From: Botryococcus braunii
Taxonomy: Eukaryota; Chlorophyta; Trebouxiophyceae
Assembly: GCA_002005505.1 (NCBI GenBank)
Contig: MVGU01001963.1
Span: 1 to 15,961 of the forward strand
Reading direction: 5' to 3'
Length of the DNA: 15,961 nucleotides
Part shown: positions 1-7,894 of the stretch, piece by piece
How the letters are laid out: every line of letters starts with the position of its first letter
Position numbering within the stretch: the first letter of the stretch is position 1
Notes under the pieces: generated by a model
The model's input: only the letters and a program-made list of their open reading frames with translations
Told to the model about the DNA's origin: nothing
Database searches by the model: none
Program-made: the position numbers and the translations under genes

Positions 1-1257
1 AAGCGAAGGTTACACTGCAAGAGCAGGGTAACTGGACCTAAGGTTTGGAGAAGTGCTAGTCTGATGACTCAACCAATTATTTCATCACTGGTGTGAGTGC
101 TGTCTAGAGAGTTCGTCCCCTAAGTTAGAGGATCCGCCTTGCGGACAATAGTCCTTAGCATGTTAAGGTATTCGAGCATTGAGCAGATGAGTCCCTCGTC
201 TGTGTCGTGCTAAACTTGCTTTGTAGACTTAATCCTCTTACTTGCTGATTAGTAACTATAGGAGGTGTGATGTCTATAGTTACAGTAAGCAGGGTTCAAG
301 ACACCCCTGTCTTACGTTTGTGGCCCATTGCCATAAACACCATTTCATAGCTTATGCCAAGGGGAGGGCATGTAGCATTTCCTAGGGTATAATGCTCTAG
401 TATGGTCCTTGGCATTGCTCTTTGACTTGCCATGTGATCTGGGTTCGCAGTACAACCTCGCTCAGGAAGTTCGCTCGGTTGCCCGACTACGCGTCTGAGG
501 CAGTCACTAATCCCCCGGGTTTAAGGTGGGGTGCAATCATCAGTAACTTTTCCGTGCCACAGAACGGCCTTTGTGCAAGCCTCTTTCCGCTGACTCCTAC
601 AGCATGCCCTAGGATTGGCCTTCCTCCTAGAGGGAAGGCTTGGAGGGTGGCACCTGGTGTCGAGGGGGCGGGGCCACCCTCCCACCCATCTCACGGAGCT
701 CTTTCCTCTCTTTTTCCTCCCTTGCCGCCATTCCAAGACCCCGGCATCCCCTCCTCCTTATCGCCCCCTTCATGTGGTCGTTGAACACCCGACTCATGCG
801 GCATTTAGAAGATAATCAATTTCGCTGTCCTGAGCAATGTGGCTTTCCGCCCTGGGTTATTGTCGGATATGAACCATGATTCACTACAAATAATCTATGA
901 ATGATATGGATTATCATTGCTACTTCATGGCTAAACTGGTTCATTTTGTGTTGGCACACTTACTGCAACTCTTAATCTTAATATGCGTTAATCATGTTGT
1001 GTAATCACACAACCATCAGTATTCCAAAGAAGATGTCAATAAGGTGCTATGGGAAACTATGGGATATAGTTGTTAATCATAAACTGGATGATACTCCATA
1101 CGTTGTTATGTTCTCGGATACTGTTTTTACAGTCGTACTAAGTATGCATATGTATACAGTGAGCAATTGACTGTTATTGTGTTGAGTCATACTTGGATGT
1201 AATGACTTGAGTATTACATATTAATACACAATATATATAATATAATATATATATATA
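1..1257. other. Anonymous left flank without recognised gene
   Basis: I find no convincing protein-coding gene on either strand; the open frames are short, lack recognisable motifs and overlap one another in different frames. The stretch holds a perfect inverted repeat (252-283), a TATA-like GGGTATAATG near 386-395, a strongly pyrimidine-rich block at about 670-770, and an AT repeat running into 1257. A purine run followed by TGATG (about 260-272) upstream of a TATA-like and pyrimidine-rich stretch could be a PPT/LTR junction of a further decayed plus-strand LTR element, but no matching second LTR or primer site is visible, so this remains a guess. Confidence 0.5.
252..283. repeat. Perfect 10-bp inverted repeat (hairpin)
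   Basis: GTAACTATAG at 252-261 is exactly matched by its reverse complement CTATAGTTAC at 274-283, separated by 12 bases that include the purine run GGAGGTG. The arms are followed on the right by CAGTAAGCA, which has a partial counterpart left of the hairpin. Its role is unknown. It could be a small MITE remnant, a transcript hairpin or chance. Confidence 0.6.
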
Positions 1258-1259
1258 TA
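1229..1259. repeat. AT-rich simple repeat
   Basis: This is an almost pure alternating A/T tract, mostly TA units, directly left of the MITE. Such TA-rich DNA is a typical landing site for elements that duplicate the dinucleotide TA on insertion. Confidence 0.85.
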
Positions 1260-1390
1260 CCGTACCGTCGCAAAATATTGACCCATATTTTTTTTTGACC
1301 CCCCAAAAATTCCCGTTATTTTCCCTTCCTGCGGGATTTCGGAATATTTTTAATGTTGACCCCTTCCTGGTAATTTTTGCGACGGTACGG
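1260..1390. mobile_element. MITE with 16-bp TIRs and TA target duplication
   Basis: CCGTACCGTCGCAAAA at 1260-1275 is repeated as the perfect reverse complement TTTTGCGACGGTACGG at 1375-1390, and TA flanks both ends (1258-1259 and 1391-1392). The element is 131 bp, has no coding capacity, and its interior carries poly(T), CCCCCC and two TTGACCC stretches. Short length, perfect terminal inverted repeats and TA duplication are the hallmarks of non-autonomous Tc1/mariner (Stowaway-like) MITEs. The TIR is not one I recognise as a named family. With an unmutated TIR it may be fairly young. The left TA lies in a TA repeat, so the exact duplication on that side is ambiguous. Confidence 0.85.
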
Positions 1391-1524
1391 TATTGCTTGT
1401 CAAATGCAATAGGCATTGCCAATTTTCTAGACGTATGATGAGATTATGTTCAAGCCGGGGACCATTGCTTGGTGCACGCTGTTCATTCCTATTACTTTAG
1501 GCGAACTACAGATCACATGGTACT

Positions 1525-1900
1525 TGTAAATGTTATGGCATTGGCGTATTTGTAGCAGCACAGGTCGTAAGTTTGTGTTTCTCAGCTACAGTCCTTGACG
1601 ACTGTCTGCCTTTAAAACATGCAACTGAGTGAACAAGATTGGCATCCTTATGTGCCCAGTATCTTTCCAAACCAGTTCCATTACACGTTGATCTGTCAAT
1701 GAGCGTCTACACACGGATAAGCTCCTGACGGCTGAAGCAAGTACCTCACAATATCATGATCGTAGCTGGGCAGATACCAAGGCACCAAAAAAAAACAAAC
1801 AACAACCTCTCAGACCTGAAGGCAACAGGTCATTTGTTTTAGACTTCTTAGATTCTGTTTTAAACACATGCACTGAGTGACAACTGATCCTTATTCCAGT
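1525..1900 (-). repeat. Copy A 3' LTR, truncated and diverged
   Basis: The segment from 1525 starts TGTAAATGTTATGGCATTGG, matching the inner end of copy A's 5' LTR. It then follows that LTR through the R1 repeat (about 1549-1680) and the block to about 1732. From there it is degraded: a 1814-1899 stretch with CAACAGGTCATT and AAACACATGCACTGAGTGA looks like a decayed R2. The outer LTR end is missing, and pol sequence resumes near 1905. The end at 1900 is approximate. Confidence 0.75.
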
Positions 1901-1904
1901 TTTT

Positions 1905-2662
1905 GACTCAATCTTGGATGCAATCATGGAAATAGTCCTGAACTCTATTGCGTAGGACCTGACACCCCAGGAAATCATTCACCTCTCCCAAATCATGGGT
2001 GGTGAAGTCCTTCTTCAACAACTCTTTCCCCCACTCAATCTCTGCAACCATCTGGCAACTATGAGAAGATCATCGACATAAACAAGAATAAAGGACAGAT
2101 TACCATCAGGGGCCCCCTGATGTATACGCCCGAATCGCTCTTGCACAACTATACCCCATCACGCTCAACTTGTCGTCAAGGTCTTGTGCCAAGCCCGTGG
2201 GGCTTGTTTTAGACCGTATAGTGCCTTCCTGAGCTTGCACACAACCCTCGTGTTGCCATTCTCAAATCCTGGTGGTTGGGTCACATAGACCTCTTCCTCC
2301 AACTCCCCATTGAGAAAAGCCGTCTTGATATCCACTTGGTGGATCTCAAGATTCTGTGTGGCAGCCACTGCCAGCACAGCCCTCCTTGCCCCATAGCTGC
2401 TGGGGGTGCAAATACCTCCCCAACATCTATCCCAGGGATCTGTCTACACCCTTGGGCAACCAACTCGCTTAAAGCGAGTAACATTCCCATGTGCATCATT
2501 TTTAGTGGAGAAATCCAATGGACTGGAATACTTTTTGTCCATGTGGTCTGTCCACATATCTAGAACCTCATGGGTATCAAGGGAATCCATCTCTTCCCTC
2601 ATTGCTTGTTGCCAAAAATCCCACTGAGGGGAGCATTGGGCTTCCCTCAGGTTAGATGGCAC
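1905..2662 (-). pseudogene. Copy A reverse transcriptase remnant (RVT_2), 3' end of pol deleted
   Basis: This is the RNA/DNA-dependent polymerase portion of copia pol. Minus-strand frames give, in order, SNLREAQCSPQWDFWQQAMREE, then HGNVTRF, the VDIKTAFLNGELEEEVYV motif (first catalytic Asp at 2330-2332), PPGFENGNTR, LYGLKQAPRAW, and LVYVDDLLIVA with the YVDD box at 2069-2080. These are classic copia RT signatures. They lie in different frames because of several one-base indels. Downstream of the YVDD box homology to copy B continues to about 1905 and then stops. The remaining RT connection and all RNase H sequence (B 7895-8660) are absent, so no functional RT/RNase H could be made. Confidence 0.85.
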
Positions 2663-3724
2663 GTGAACCTTTCCCAGCTTGACATAAGGTACTTTTGTAC
2701 CTTATGCTGAGACTCGCAGTCTGTCACACTCCTGGACTATTGTCTTTTATATCCTCTGATCCTGGTTCCCAAATAAGGTACATTTTGTACTTATGTTGGA
2801 TCCTGCAGTACAGCCAAATGCCAGATCCCTCCCAACTCTCTCTCTTGAACTGCAGACTCATGCGCTCCACCTTACAATCTCTCACCTTTCTCAATGCAGT
2901 GGAAGCAGCAGCTCTCTCTCTCCTCCTGGACTCCACACTAGGTACACTACTCTGACTTTCCTGAGCTGCGCCTACTGTGTCAGGCTGCACCCCATAAGCA
3001 TGATGGTTCCCAGCTCAACTTGGCTACTGCTTCCCCTGCTGCTGGCACTTCAAGCCCACTACTCTTCTCGCTAACATCTTCTCCAAGCATAGCCTCCCCT
3101 GTCTCAACCTGCCTCGCAAATCAGGGAGACCTACCAAGGGTGGCTCACTCACAAGTACCGGCCTGAGCCAGGGTCATGCATGGGGACCCCTACTGAGTCC
3201 CTCCTAGCCTGGCGCTGTTCATAACGCTGATCCCTTGTGAGGGTGGTTCCTGGGGGAAGTCTATGTTGAGACTTCCCCTGGAACCTGACCCCCTCCTGCA
3301 TCTTCTGCAGTTTGTCCACTGCGAGTGCGCTTCAGCACCCCCCGAGCTAAATTTTGAAGATGGCCCAGCACTGACCATGACTGCTGTGAGGTCTCTGAAG
3401 TGGCAGGGGAACCATCTGGCTGCTGGGGGCTCCAGCCACAGGTCCGACTGAGCTCCTCAGCCTGCTGTGATCCTCTGGAGAGCTGGCAGTGGTAGCAGGA
3501 GATCCAGTGGGCTTGCACTCCACCACTGGGTCATCCTCTGCTTCCCAAAATTCACGGGAATGGCTGTTGGTGAGCTGGGACATTGGAATTGCCTCCCCTG
3601 CCCTGCGAGGACGCTCCTGAAGCCATTGAGAGGATCCAGGTTGCACCTTAGACATACCACTCTCTCCCCTCCTCTCAAATGCTCAAGGAATGTAACATCC
3701 TGCTCTCTTTCCATACACCATTGC
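2663..3724 (-). pseudogene. Copy A integrase C-terminal part and integrase-RT linker
   Basis: This low-complexity Ser/Gly/Pro/Gln-rich coding remnant lies between the integrase core and RT. It matches copy B 9423-10584 but is interrupted by indels. The integrase-proximal part still encodes FLEHLRGG-like sequence with CLRCN. Near RT there is a palindromic coding repeat (about 2686-2715 and 2774-2800) that reads as a KVQNVP-type peptide in copy B. No catalytic function is expected here; linkers of this kind join IN and RT in copia polyproteins. Confidence 0.65.
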
Positions 3725-4330
3725 CTACGTACACTCTATAGGCCTTGGATGTGGGCAATACCCAGTGAACATGCCTGGAATGGTCTTTGGTCCAAATACA
3801 GACCGCTGACCTGGGGGAATGTGAACATGTGCCACAGCCCATGTGCGCAAGGAAGCAACATCAGGCTTTACCCCATAGAACATCTCAGTAGGGGTCAGAG
3901 GCCTGCCTGTGGTGGGGCCCACGTTGTACAGCAGGGTGGCAGACTCCAGTGCCTCCTTCCACAAGGAAGGGTCTGCTGCAGCGTGCACCAACAGGTCCTT
4001 GTGCGCTCCTTCAGAGTCCGATTCATGCGCTCAGCAAGTCCATTTTGCTGAGGCGTGGATGGAGCTGAGGTCTCCATTTTAGTGCCCTGCTGAGCACAAA
4101 ATTCTTTGAACTGCTGATTCAGAAATTCTGTCCCTCTATCAGATCTCACACACTTCACCACTTTCTCATGAAATGTCTGCCAGTACTTCAAGAGCTCAAT
4201 GAGGGCCTTGGGAATGGCTTCTTTCGACTTCACTGCCAATGAGGCTATCAGATGGATTTTTCATCAACCACAGTAACCCAAAACGCTCTCCCGTGATTGC
4301 AGCTGGTGAAATGGGACCACAGTGTCACAT
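3725..4330 (-). pseudogene. Copy A integrase core (rve, DD35E) remnant
   Basis: The retroviral-type integrase catalytic domain inserts cDNA into the genome. Visible pieces are KSKEAIPKALIELLKYWQTF, VRSDRGTEF (second catalytic Asp at 4138-4140) and STPQQNGLAERMNRTL (catalytic Glu at 4030-4032). Second Asp and Glu are exactly 35 residues apart, as in the DD35E family. The first Asp, which copy B has in VHVDNVGP, is lost in A, where the matching bases near 4305-4325 are rearranged and read VHVT. A frameshift after RTLKERTRT moves the rest (AAADPSLWKEALESATLLYN...GRPLTPTEMFYGVKPD) to another frame. It would not be active. Confidence 0.85.
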
Positions 4331-4358
4331 GCACTCTATCTAAACACTCTCTGCAGGC

Positions 4359-4560
4359 CTAGAGGAAGCTGGAAAGGGGGGCGAGAATGTTCCCTTGTAT
4401 ACATGACTCACACTGGGAGAACACTCTGAGCATGGAGCAAGGGACACATTGATCCCAGTACCAGTCTTCGTTGTCCAACCTTGTCATACTCTTAACCCCA
4501 GGATGCCCCAACCTTGCATGCCACAGTAGTCGATCTGTACACACGTGCCTTTCCTAGCAT
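4359..4560 (-). pseudogene. Copy A GAG-pre-integrase zinc-binding domain
   Basis: DRLLWHARLGHPGVKSMTRL followed by CESCIQG is the HHCC zinc-binding domain that precedes the copia integrase core. The His pair sits in WHARLGHPG and the Cys pair in CESC. The frame is altered between the His and Cys parts and immediately after CESCIQG, where copy B continues KHARPPFP. It is part of the pol polyprotein and directly follows the protease region. Confidence 0.8.
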
Positions 4561-4624
4561 GATACGAGGCAACATGAGGACTGGACTGTGGCTGCGCATC
4601 ATGCTGGCTCTGACGGACACACCC

Positions 4625-5010
4625 ATTCTAAAAAAAAACAGCCCTCGCTCTCTGGCTATCTGACCAGACCAGCCTGCTGGGCCTTTCATGGTCGTGTACC
4701 CACCTGCACTGTCAGTGAGGAATGATGCTCCATCCTGAATGGCTCCTGTGACAGAAATCAGATTGTGTGCAGTGGGCACACACTGCACATTATGCAGCCA
4801 AAACACCTCTTGTCTGGCATTGACCAGACACACAGACCCAGTTGCAACTATCCCTCCTTTGGCGTCAGAAGTGGCCAAATGAAGAGGGAGGGGTTGGGCA
4901 TGCAGGACTGGGTTGTGTAGTAAAGACAGATCATTTACAAGGTGCACCGATGCACCACTATCTATCAGCCACGAGGTACTGCAAGCCCCATGAGACGTAG
5001 GGGTAAGCAC
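4625..5010 (-). pseudogene. Copy A aspartic protease with intact DSGA motif
   Basis: This retropepsin domain would cleave the gag-pol polyprotein. The active-site motif LIDSGASVHLVND is intact (LIDSGA at 4951-4968), followed by LHLATSDAKGGIVATGSVCL and a long copia-like stretch through NLISVTGAI. It lies in one uninterrupted minus-strand frame that runs from gag (about 5500) through the protease into the pre-integrase region (4492). It is the best preserved coding part of copy A, and unlike copy B it keeps the Gly after the catalytic Asp-Ser. Confidence 0.85.
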
Positions 5011-6187
5011 ATTCAACGAAACGAACATAGGCTCACCAGCACCTGGAGGAGGTGGTGGTGGGAGATGCCAGCCTGGGAAGAAGGGGAAGATAGTGGACAC
5101 AGATCCAGGAGCATGTGAGGGTGCCACGGAGGGCCTCCTCTGGATGGCCAGCATCCACCAGCTGGCTTGTTGCTGAGGAGCTCCAGTGCCCCACCACGCA
5201 GCTGGGCCCGCACTTGCAGCTTGCATTGTGCCAGTAGAGCTTGCAGCCTCTTCAGTTCCAGCACCTCCAGAAATGTCCCGTCCGTTGCAGAAGCGACACG
5301 CCAGTTCCTCCTTTGGCCTCCTGCCACGTCCAGACCCTCGCCCCCTGCCTCCAGCGTTGTGAGCGAAGGGCCATGGGGCCTGACCATCAGCAGGTGCTCC
5401 AGCTCCCACTCCTGGTGCTGCTCCAGCGCCCGGTGCAGCTCCAGCGCCTTGGGGAGGCCCAGGGATTCCACCTGAGCTGGCACGGCTGCTGCTGCTGCTG
5501 CCATACTGCTGCAGCTGATGCTGTGACTTGCACTGACTCTGCCAGCGGGATATCCTGGTACTCCAAGTTCTCAATGGCAGTGAGGATCGTCTCCAGCATG
5601 TTGTAGGGGTCTGACTTGGCGGAGGTAATTGCCCAAGCGTCGTTCTGCAAGACTGCAGGTAGCCCTTATACATATACCTGCAGATCTGGCGGTCGCTCAG
5701 CTGATGGTTATTGGCCTCCAGGGAGGCGGCAATACTGATGACTCGGTGGCACCATTCTTGCACTGTCTCTCCCTTTACCATGCCTGTTTGAGCCCCTTGA
5801 TCCACTTCTCGTTGATTTCCCTGTCCTTCCCTCCAGTGCAGCGGTCTGCCATCCACTGAATGAAGTCAAAAGCGCTCCCCCGCTGTTTGACTTCGTCGTG
5901 CCACATGGACGGGACAGACTGCAAAATGAAATGTTTTACTGCTGCGTTCTCTGCGGTCTTAGGCATAGCTGTCTCCAGCGCTCCCATTGCTCCTTTTTGC
6001 ATTGCGCAGGACTCCAGCTCTTCACGCCAGGCCCTGAAATTAGTGCGATCAGCCTTCAGCTGTGTAGACATCTTGGGATTGGAGGAGTTCATCGTGTATG
6101 CATACGAGCTGGCTGCAGTGCCTCCAGTGGTCTGTCCTGACTGTCCAGCTCCTGAGGAGGCGTGCTGCCTCCTGCTGGTGTTGCCAT
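5011..6187 (-). pseudogene. Copy A gag (copia-type capsid) with frameshifts and broken zinc knuckle
   Basis: Gag would assemble the virus-like particle and bind the RNA. The likely start is the ATG at 6187-6185, giving MATPAGGST; an in-frame shift upstream of MNSSNPKMSTQLKADRTNF separates leader and body. Conserved pieces include FRAWREELESCAMQKGAMG, FDFIQWMADRCTGGKD, MVKGETVQEWCHRVI and IENLEYQDIPLAES. A Gly/Ala/Pro-rich tail (GAGAAPGAGAAPGVGAGAP) and RGRGSGRGRRP precede the nucleocapsid zinc knuckle. In A only CRFC survives of the knuckle; a one-base loss (near 5280) and further change remove the His and last Cys. One-base deletions near 5783 and 5666 also break the frame. Confidence 0.85.
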
Positions 6188-6645
6188 AGTCTCTGTACTG
6201 CTGGGATTACTTTCAGAAACCTTGCTTTGGAACGAGTTTGAGGTCTGGTCATACACTTCACTTGCTCTCACAGCGTTCAGCCTGACAACTGGTTTAAGTA
6301 TACCCTTCCGGTACACCACAGCACTTTCAAGTATTCCACCCTTTCGAGGTCTAGCATGTACCTTAATATGCAAGATATGCAAAATATTCTTCAGCAATTC
6401 AATTGCTGACCACCCGGACCTACTGACGGTCTCACGACAACGACGACGGGTGATAATCTCAGGTCACTTCACGGAAAAAAAACTTCCCAAGATATTGAAG
6501 ACTCTGTCGGTAGGCCTTCTGAGTGAATATCCAGTTGTTCCTTTTTTACTTCTTCTTGCCGTCAGGCGAGTCCGTGGAAAACCCAGTACAGATGCATCCG
6601 ATGATGCCATGCACTCCTGTCTGCCCTTGGCTCAGCTGGAAGGGC
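6188..6645 (-). other. Copy A 5' leader between primer site and gag
   Basis: About 460 bases of untranslated leader closely match copy B's leader (13025-13487) by eye, apart from scattered substitutions and indels. It contains no convincing reading frame. By position it would hold packaging and dimerisation signals, but none can be identified from the sequence alone. It is better conserved between A and B than the LTRs are, which is unusual for non-coding sequence. Confidence 0.6.
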
Positions 6646-6659
6646 GTGGGCCCATAACC
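6646..6659 (-). promoter_or_regulatory. Copy A primer-binding site (initiator tRNA-Met anticodon half)
   Basis: On the minus strand GGTTATGGGCCCAC lies immediately after the LTR end (...TTTTACA). It is complementary to GUGGGCCCAUAACC, the anticodon stem-loop of eukaryotic initiator tRNA-Met (CAU anticodon within GGGCCCAUAACC). Drosophila copia and yeast Ty5 are known to prime from the 5' half of this tRNA at this same region. The canonical plant copia site TGGTATCAGAGC is not present. Confidence 0.85.
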
Positions 6660-6686
6660 TGTAAAAGGTTATGGGCAGTGGCGTAT

Positions 6687-6821
6687 CCTGTAAGCAAGCA
6701 GACAGGTCGTAAGTTCGTGCTCTCCAGCTACAGTCCTTGACGACTGTCTGCTCTTTAGACACATGCAACTGCATGAACAAGACTGGCATCCTTATGTGCC
6801 CAGTATCTTTCCAAACCAGTT
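6687..6821 (-). repeat. LTR repeat R1, copy A 5' LTR
   Basis: This 135-bp unit runs from CCTGTAAGC to CCAGTT and is identical to R2 (7018-7152). It contains the inverted repeat GCAGACAG-G-TCGT (6698-6710) / ACGACTGTCTGC (6740-6751): a 12-bp stem with one bulged G and a 29-base loop. Confidence 0.9.
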
Positions 6822-6893
6822 CCGTTACATGTTGATCTGTCAATGAGCATCTACACACGGATAAGCTCCTGACGGCTGAAAGCAAGTACCTTC

Positions 6894-6902
6894 CTATACT
6901 CA
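6894..6902 (-). promoter_or_regulatory. Candidate LTR TATA-like box, copy A
   Basis: The minus-strand GAGTATAGG lies in the LTR between R1 and R2 and is conserved in copy B LTRs (13745-13752 and 7624-7631), although the surrounding sequence has diverged. Position and conservation fit a core promoter, but the match to a consensus TATA box is weak. Confidence 0.25.
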
Positions 6903-7017
6903 ATCAAGACTCCGTCCCTTAGCTGTTTGGGAGACTTGATTGTCCACTAAGATGGTTCACTTACAAACAAGCAATCAAACATGAACACATTACCAATACA
7001 CACCCTGCGTCACCGCA

Positions 7018-7152
7018 CCTGTAAGCAAGCAGACAGGTCGTAAGTTCGTGCTCTCCAGCTACAGTCCTTGACGACTGTCTGCTCTTTAGACACATGCAAC
7101 TGCATGAACAAGACTGGCATCCTTATGTGCCCAGTATCTTTCCAAACCAGTT
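7018..7152 (-). repeat. LTR repeat R2, copy A 5' LTR
   Basis: This is the second 135-bp unit, identical base for base to R1 of the same LTR, with the hairpin arms at 7029-7041 and 7071-7082. The unit starts 331 bases after R1. Confidence 0.9.
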
Positions 7153-7162
7153 GCTCGACTAT

Positions 7163-7382
7163 GCGGTGATCGCAGCTTTAATAGTCCTTTCACACTAACG
7201 CGTAATCTAAATCAGATTGTACCTTATGTTTCGAAATAGACCTCCATCCGAACGTGTCTTGAGGTTTACCTTATGTGTGCTAGTGGACCCCGTATCCTAT
7301 GATGTACTTGTTGGAAGATCAGTCTGCACGGCAGTACATTGGTACGGTGTAGCCTCGTAGGCTCGCAGAGTATATGGTATGG
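7163..7382. other. Spacer between copies A and B, related to the right flank of B
   Basis: This non-coding stretch lies between A's 5' LTR and B's 3' LTR. It shares blocks in order with the sequence right of B's 5' LTR: GCGGTG/ACGGTG, CAGC...TTAA, CG(C)GTAATCTAA, ATTGTACCTTATGTTT, ACGTGTCT, CTTATGT and TATCCTA. Further matches (GTACTT, TCTG(T)GCACGG, TACATT) suggest the relation continues, with a roughly 75-base gap. It contains no open frame of interest. Confidence 0.65.
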
Positions 7383-7407
7383 TGTAAAGGTTATGGCATT
7401 GGCGTAT

Positions 7408-7542
7408 CCTGTACGAGGCAGACAGGTCGTCAGTATACGAAGTTACTCCAGCTGCAGTCCATGCCACTGTCTGCTGAGTATCATGCACAACTGTTGGATA
7501 AGACTAGCATCTGGAAATGCCCAGCATCTTTCACAACCAGTT
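7408..7542 (-). repeat. LTR repeat R1, copy B 3' LTR
   Basis: This 135-bp unit carries the left hairpin arm GCAGACAGGTCGT at 7418-7430. The right arm (to 7474) is damaged, with ATGCCACTGTCTGC instead of ATACGACTGTCTGC. Confidence 0.85.
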
Positions 7543-7737
7543 CCGTTACATCATTGTATTGCACTCAAGCATCGATCAAGCAATTACTAGATAAGGCTCT
7601 AGGCGGCTACGTTCAAGTACATGCCTATACTCCCTACAGTCAGTATCCCTTGTCTGTTTAAGTGACTACAGGGTACACTAAGCTTGTTCACTCTCACAAT
7701 AGCAACAATGACACAACGCACACACTGCCGCACCGCA

Positions 7738-7864
7738 CCTGTACGAGGCAGACAGGTCGTCAGTATACGAAGTTACTCCAGCTGCAGTCCATACGACTGT
7801 CTGCTGAGTATCATGCACAACTGTGGACAAGACTAGCATTGAATGAGCATTTTCACAACCATTG
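7738..7864 (-). repeat. LTR repeat R2, copy B 3' LTR
   Basis: This second unit has an intact hairpin (7748-7760 with 7793-7804) but a deletion in the distal part relative to R1, where the AAATGCCCAGCATC block is partly lost. Confidence 0.85.
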
Positions 7865-7872
7865 CATTCACA

Positions 7873-7885
7873 CTCACCTTGCCGC
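7873..7885 (-). promoter_or_regulatory. Copy B polypurine tract
   Basis: The minus-strand GCGGCAAGGTGAG lies directly before the LTR start TGTGAATG and 9 bases after the pol stop codon (7895-7897). The purine-rich run next to the 3' LTR is where plus-strand DNA synthesis would be primed. It is interrupted by C and T, so it is a modest tract. Confidence 0.6.
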
Positions 7886-7894
7886 TTATGCATT

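Larger units (their letters stand above)
1525..7162 (-). mobile_element. Ty1/copia LTR retrotransposon, copy A (3'-deleted, non-autonomous)
   Basis: Reading on the minus strand, the order is 5' LTR (7162-6660), half-tRNA primer site, leader, gag, protease, integrase, RT, then a 3' LTR remnant ending at 1525. Integrase before RT is the diagnostic copia order. The copy lacks the RNase H part of pol, the polypurine tract and the outer part of the 3' LTR, which are lost at a junction near 1900. It keeps the protease DSGA and RT YVDD motifs, but reading frames shift repeatedly and the first integrase aspartate is gone. No clear target duplication was found; the left flank ends GTACT. Overall it resembles copy B closely across the internal region but less so in the LTRs. 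Confidence 0.9.
6660..7162 (-). repeat. Copy A 5' LTR
   Basis: On the plus strand the LTR starts TGTAAAAGGTTATGGGC at 6660 next to the primer site. It contains two identical 135-bp repeats (R1, R2), and its outer end is near 7162. The outer terminus lacks the TGTGAATG seen in copy B, so this end is set by alignment and is uncertain by several bases. A TATA-like GAGTATAGG (minus) near 6894-6902 lies between R1 and R2 at the same place as in copy B. Confidence 0.8.
7383..7872 (-). repeat. Copy B 3' LTR
   Basis: This 490-bp LTR starts TGTAAAGGTTATGG on the plus strand and ends GCATTCACA, so the element's LTR runs TGTGAATG...TTTACA. It contains R1 (7408-7542) and R2 (7738-7864). It differs from the 5' LTR mainly by small indels, including two deletions that destroy the copy of the primer-site palindrome and a roughly 16-base loss in R2. 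Confidence 0.9.

Noticed and set aside
59..202. Hammerhead-like CTGATGA (near 61) and CAGATGAGTC (184)
   Set aside because: No GAAA core and no properly spaced stems I, II and III could be found, so a ribozyme is not supported.
288..312. tRNA T-arm-like GGGTTCAAGACACCC
   Set aside because: Only a three-pair stem with a TTCAAGA loop; there is no acceptor stem, D-arm or anticodon arm in place.
422..879. Overlapping open frames in the left flank
   Set aside because: Pro/Ser-rich translations in several overlapping frames reflect the C-rich base composition; no domain or start context supports any.
3467..4051. Longest plus-strand open frame in this part (194 codons)
   Set aside because: It lies antisense to copy A's integrase and linker, shows no motif, and the minus strand carries recognisable copia domains.
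5167..5606. Plus-strand open frames rich in Ser, Cys and Pro
   Set aside because: They are antisense shadows of the gag Gly/Ala-rich tail and basic region; the same holds for 11834-12353.
6687..7152. CRISPR-like or satellite array from the repeated units
   Set aside because: There are only two units per LTR, 331 bases apart, in a eukaryotic retrotransposon; no regular repeat-spacer array exists.
7163..7382. Treating the spacer as part of a longer LTR of copy A
   Set aside because: B's LTR ends (TG...CA with adjoining PPT) stop before the equivalent sequence, and B's 3' LTR lacks it.
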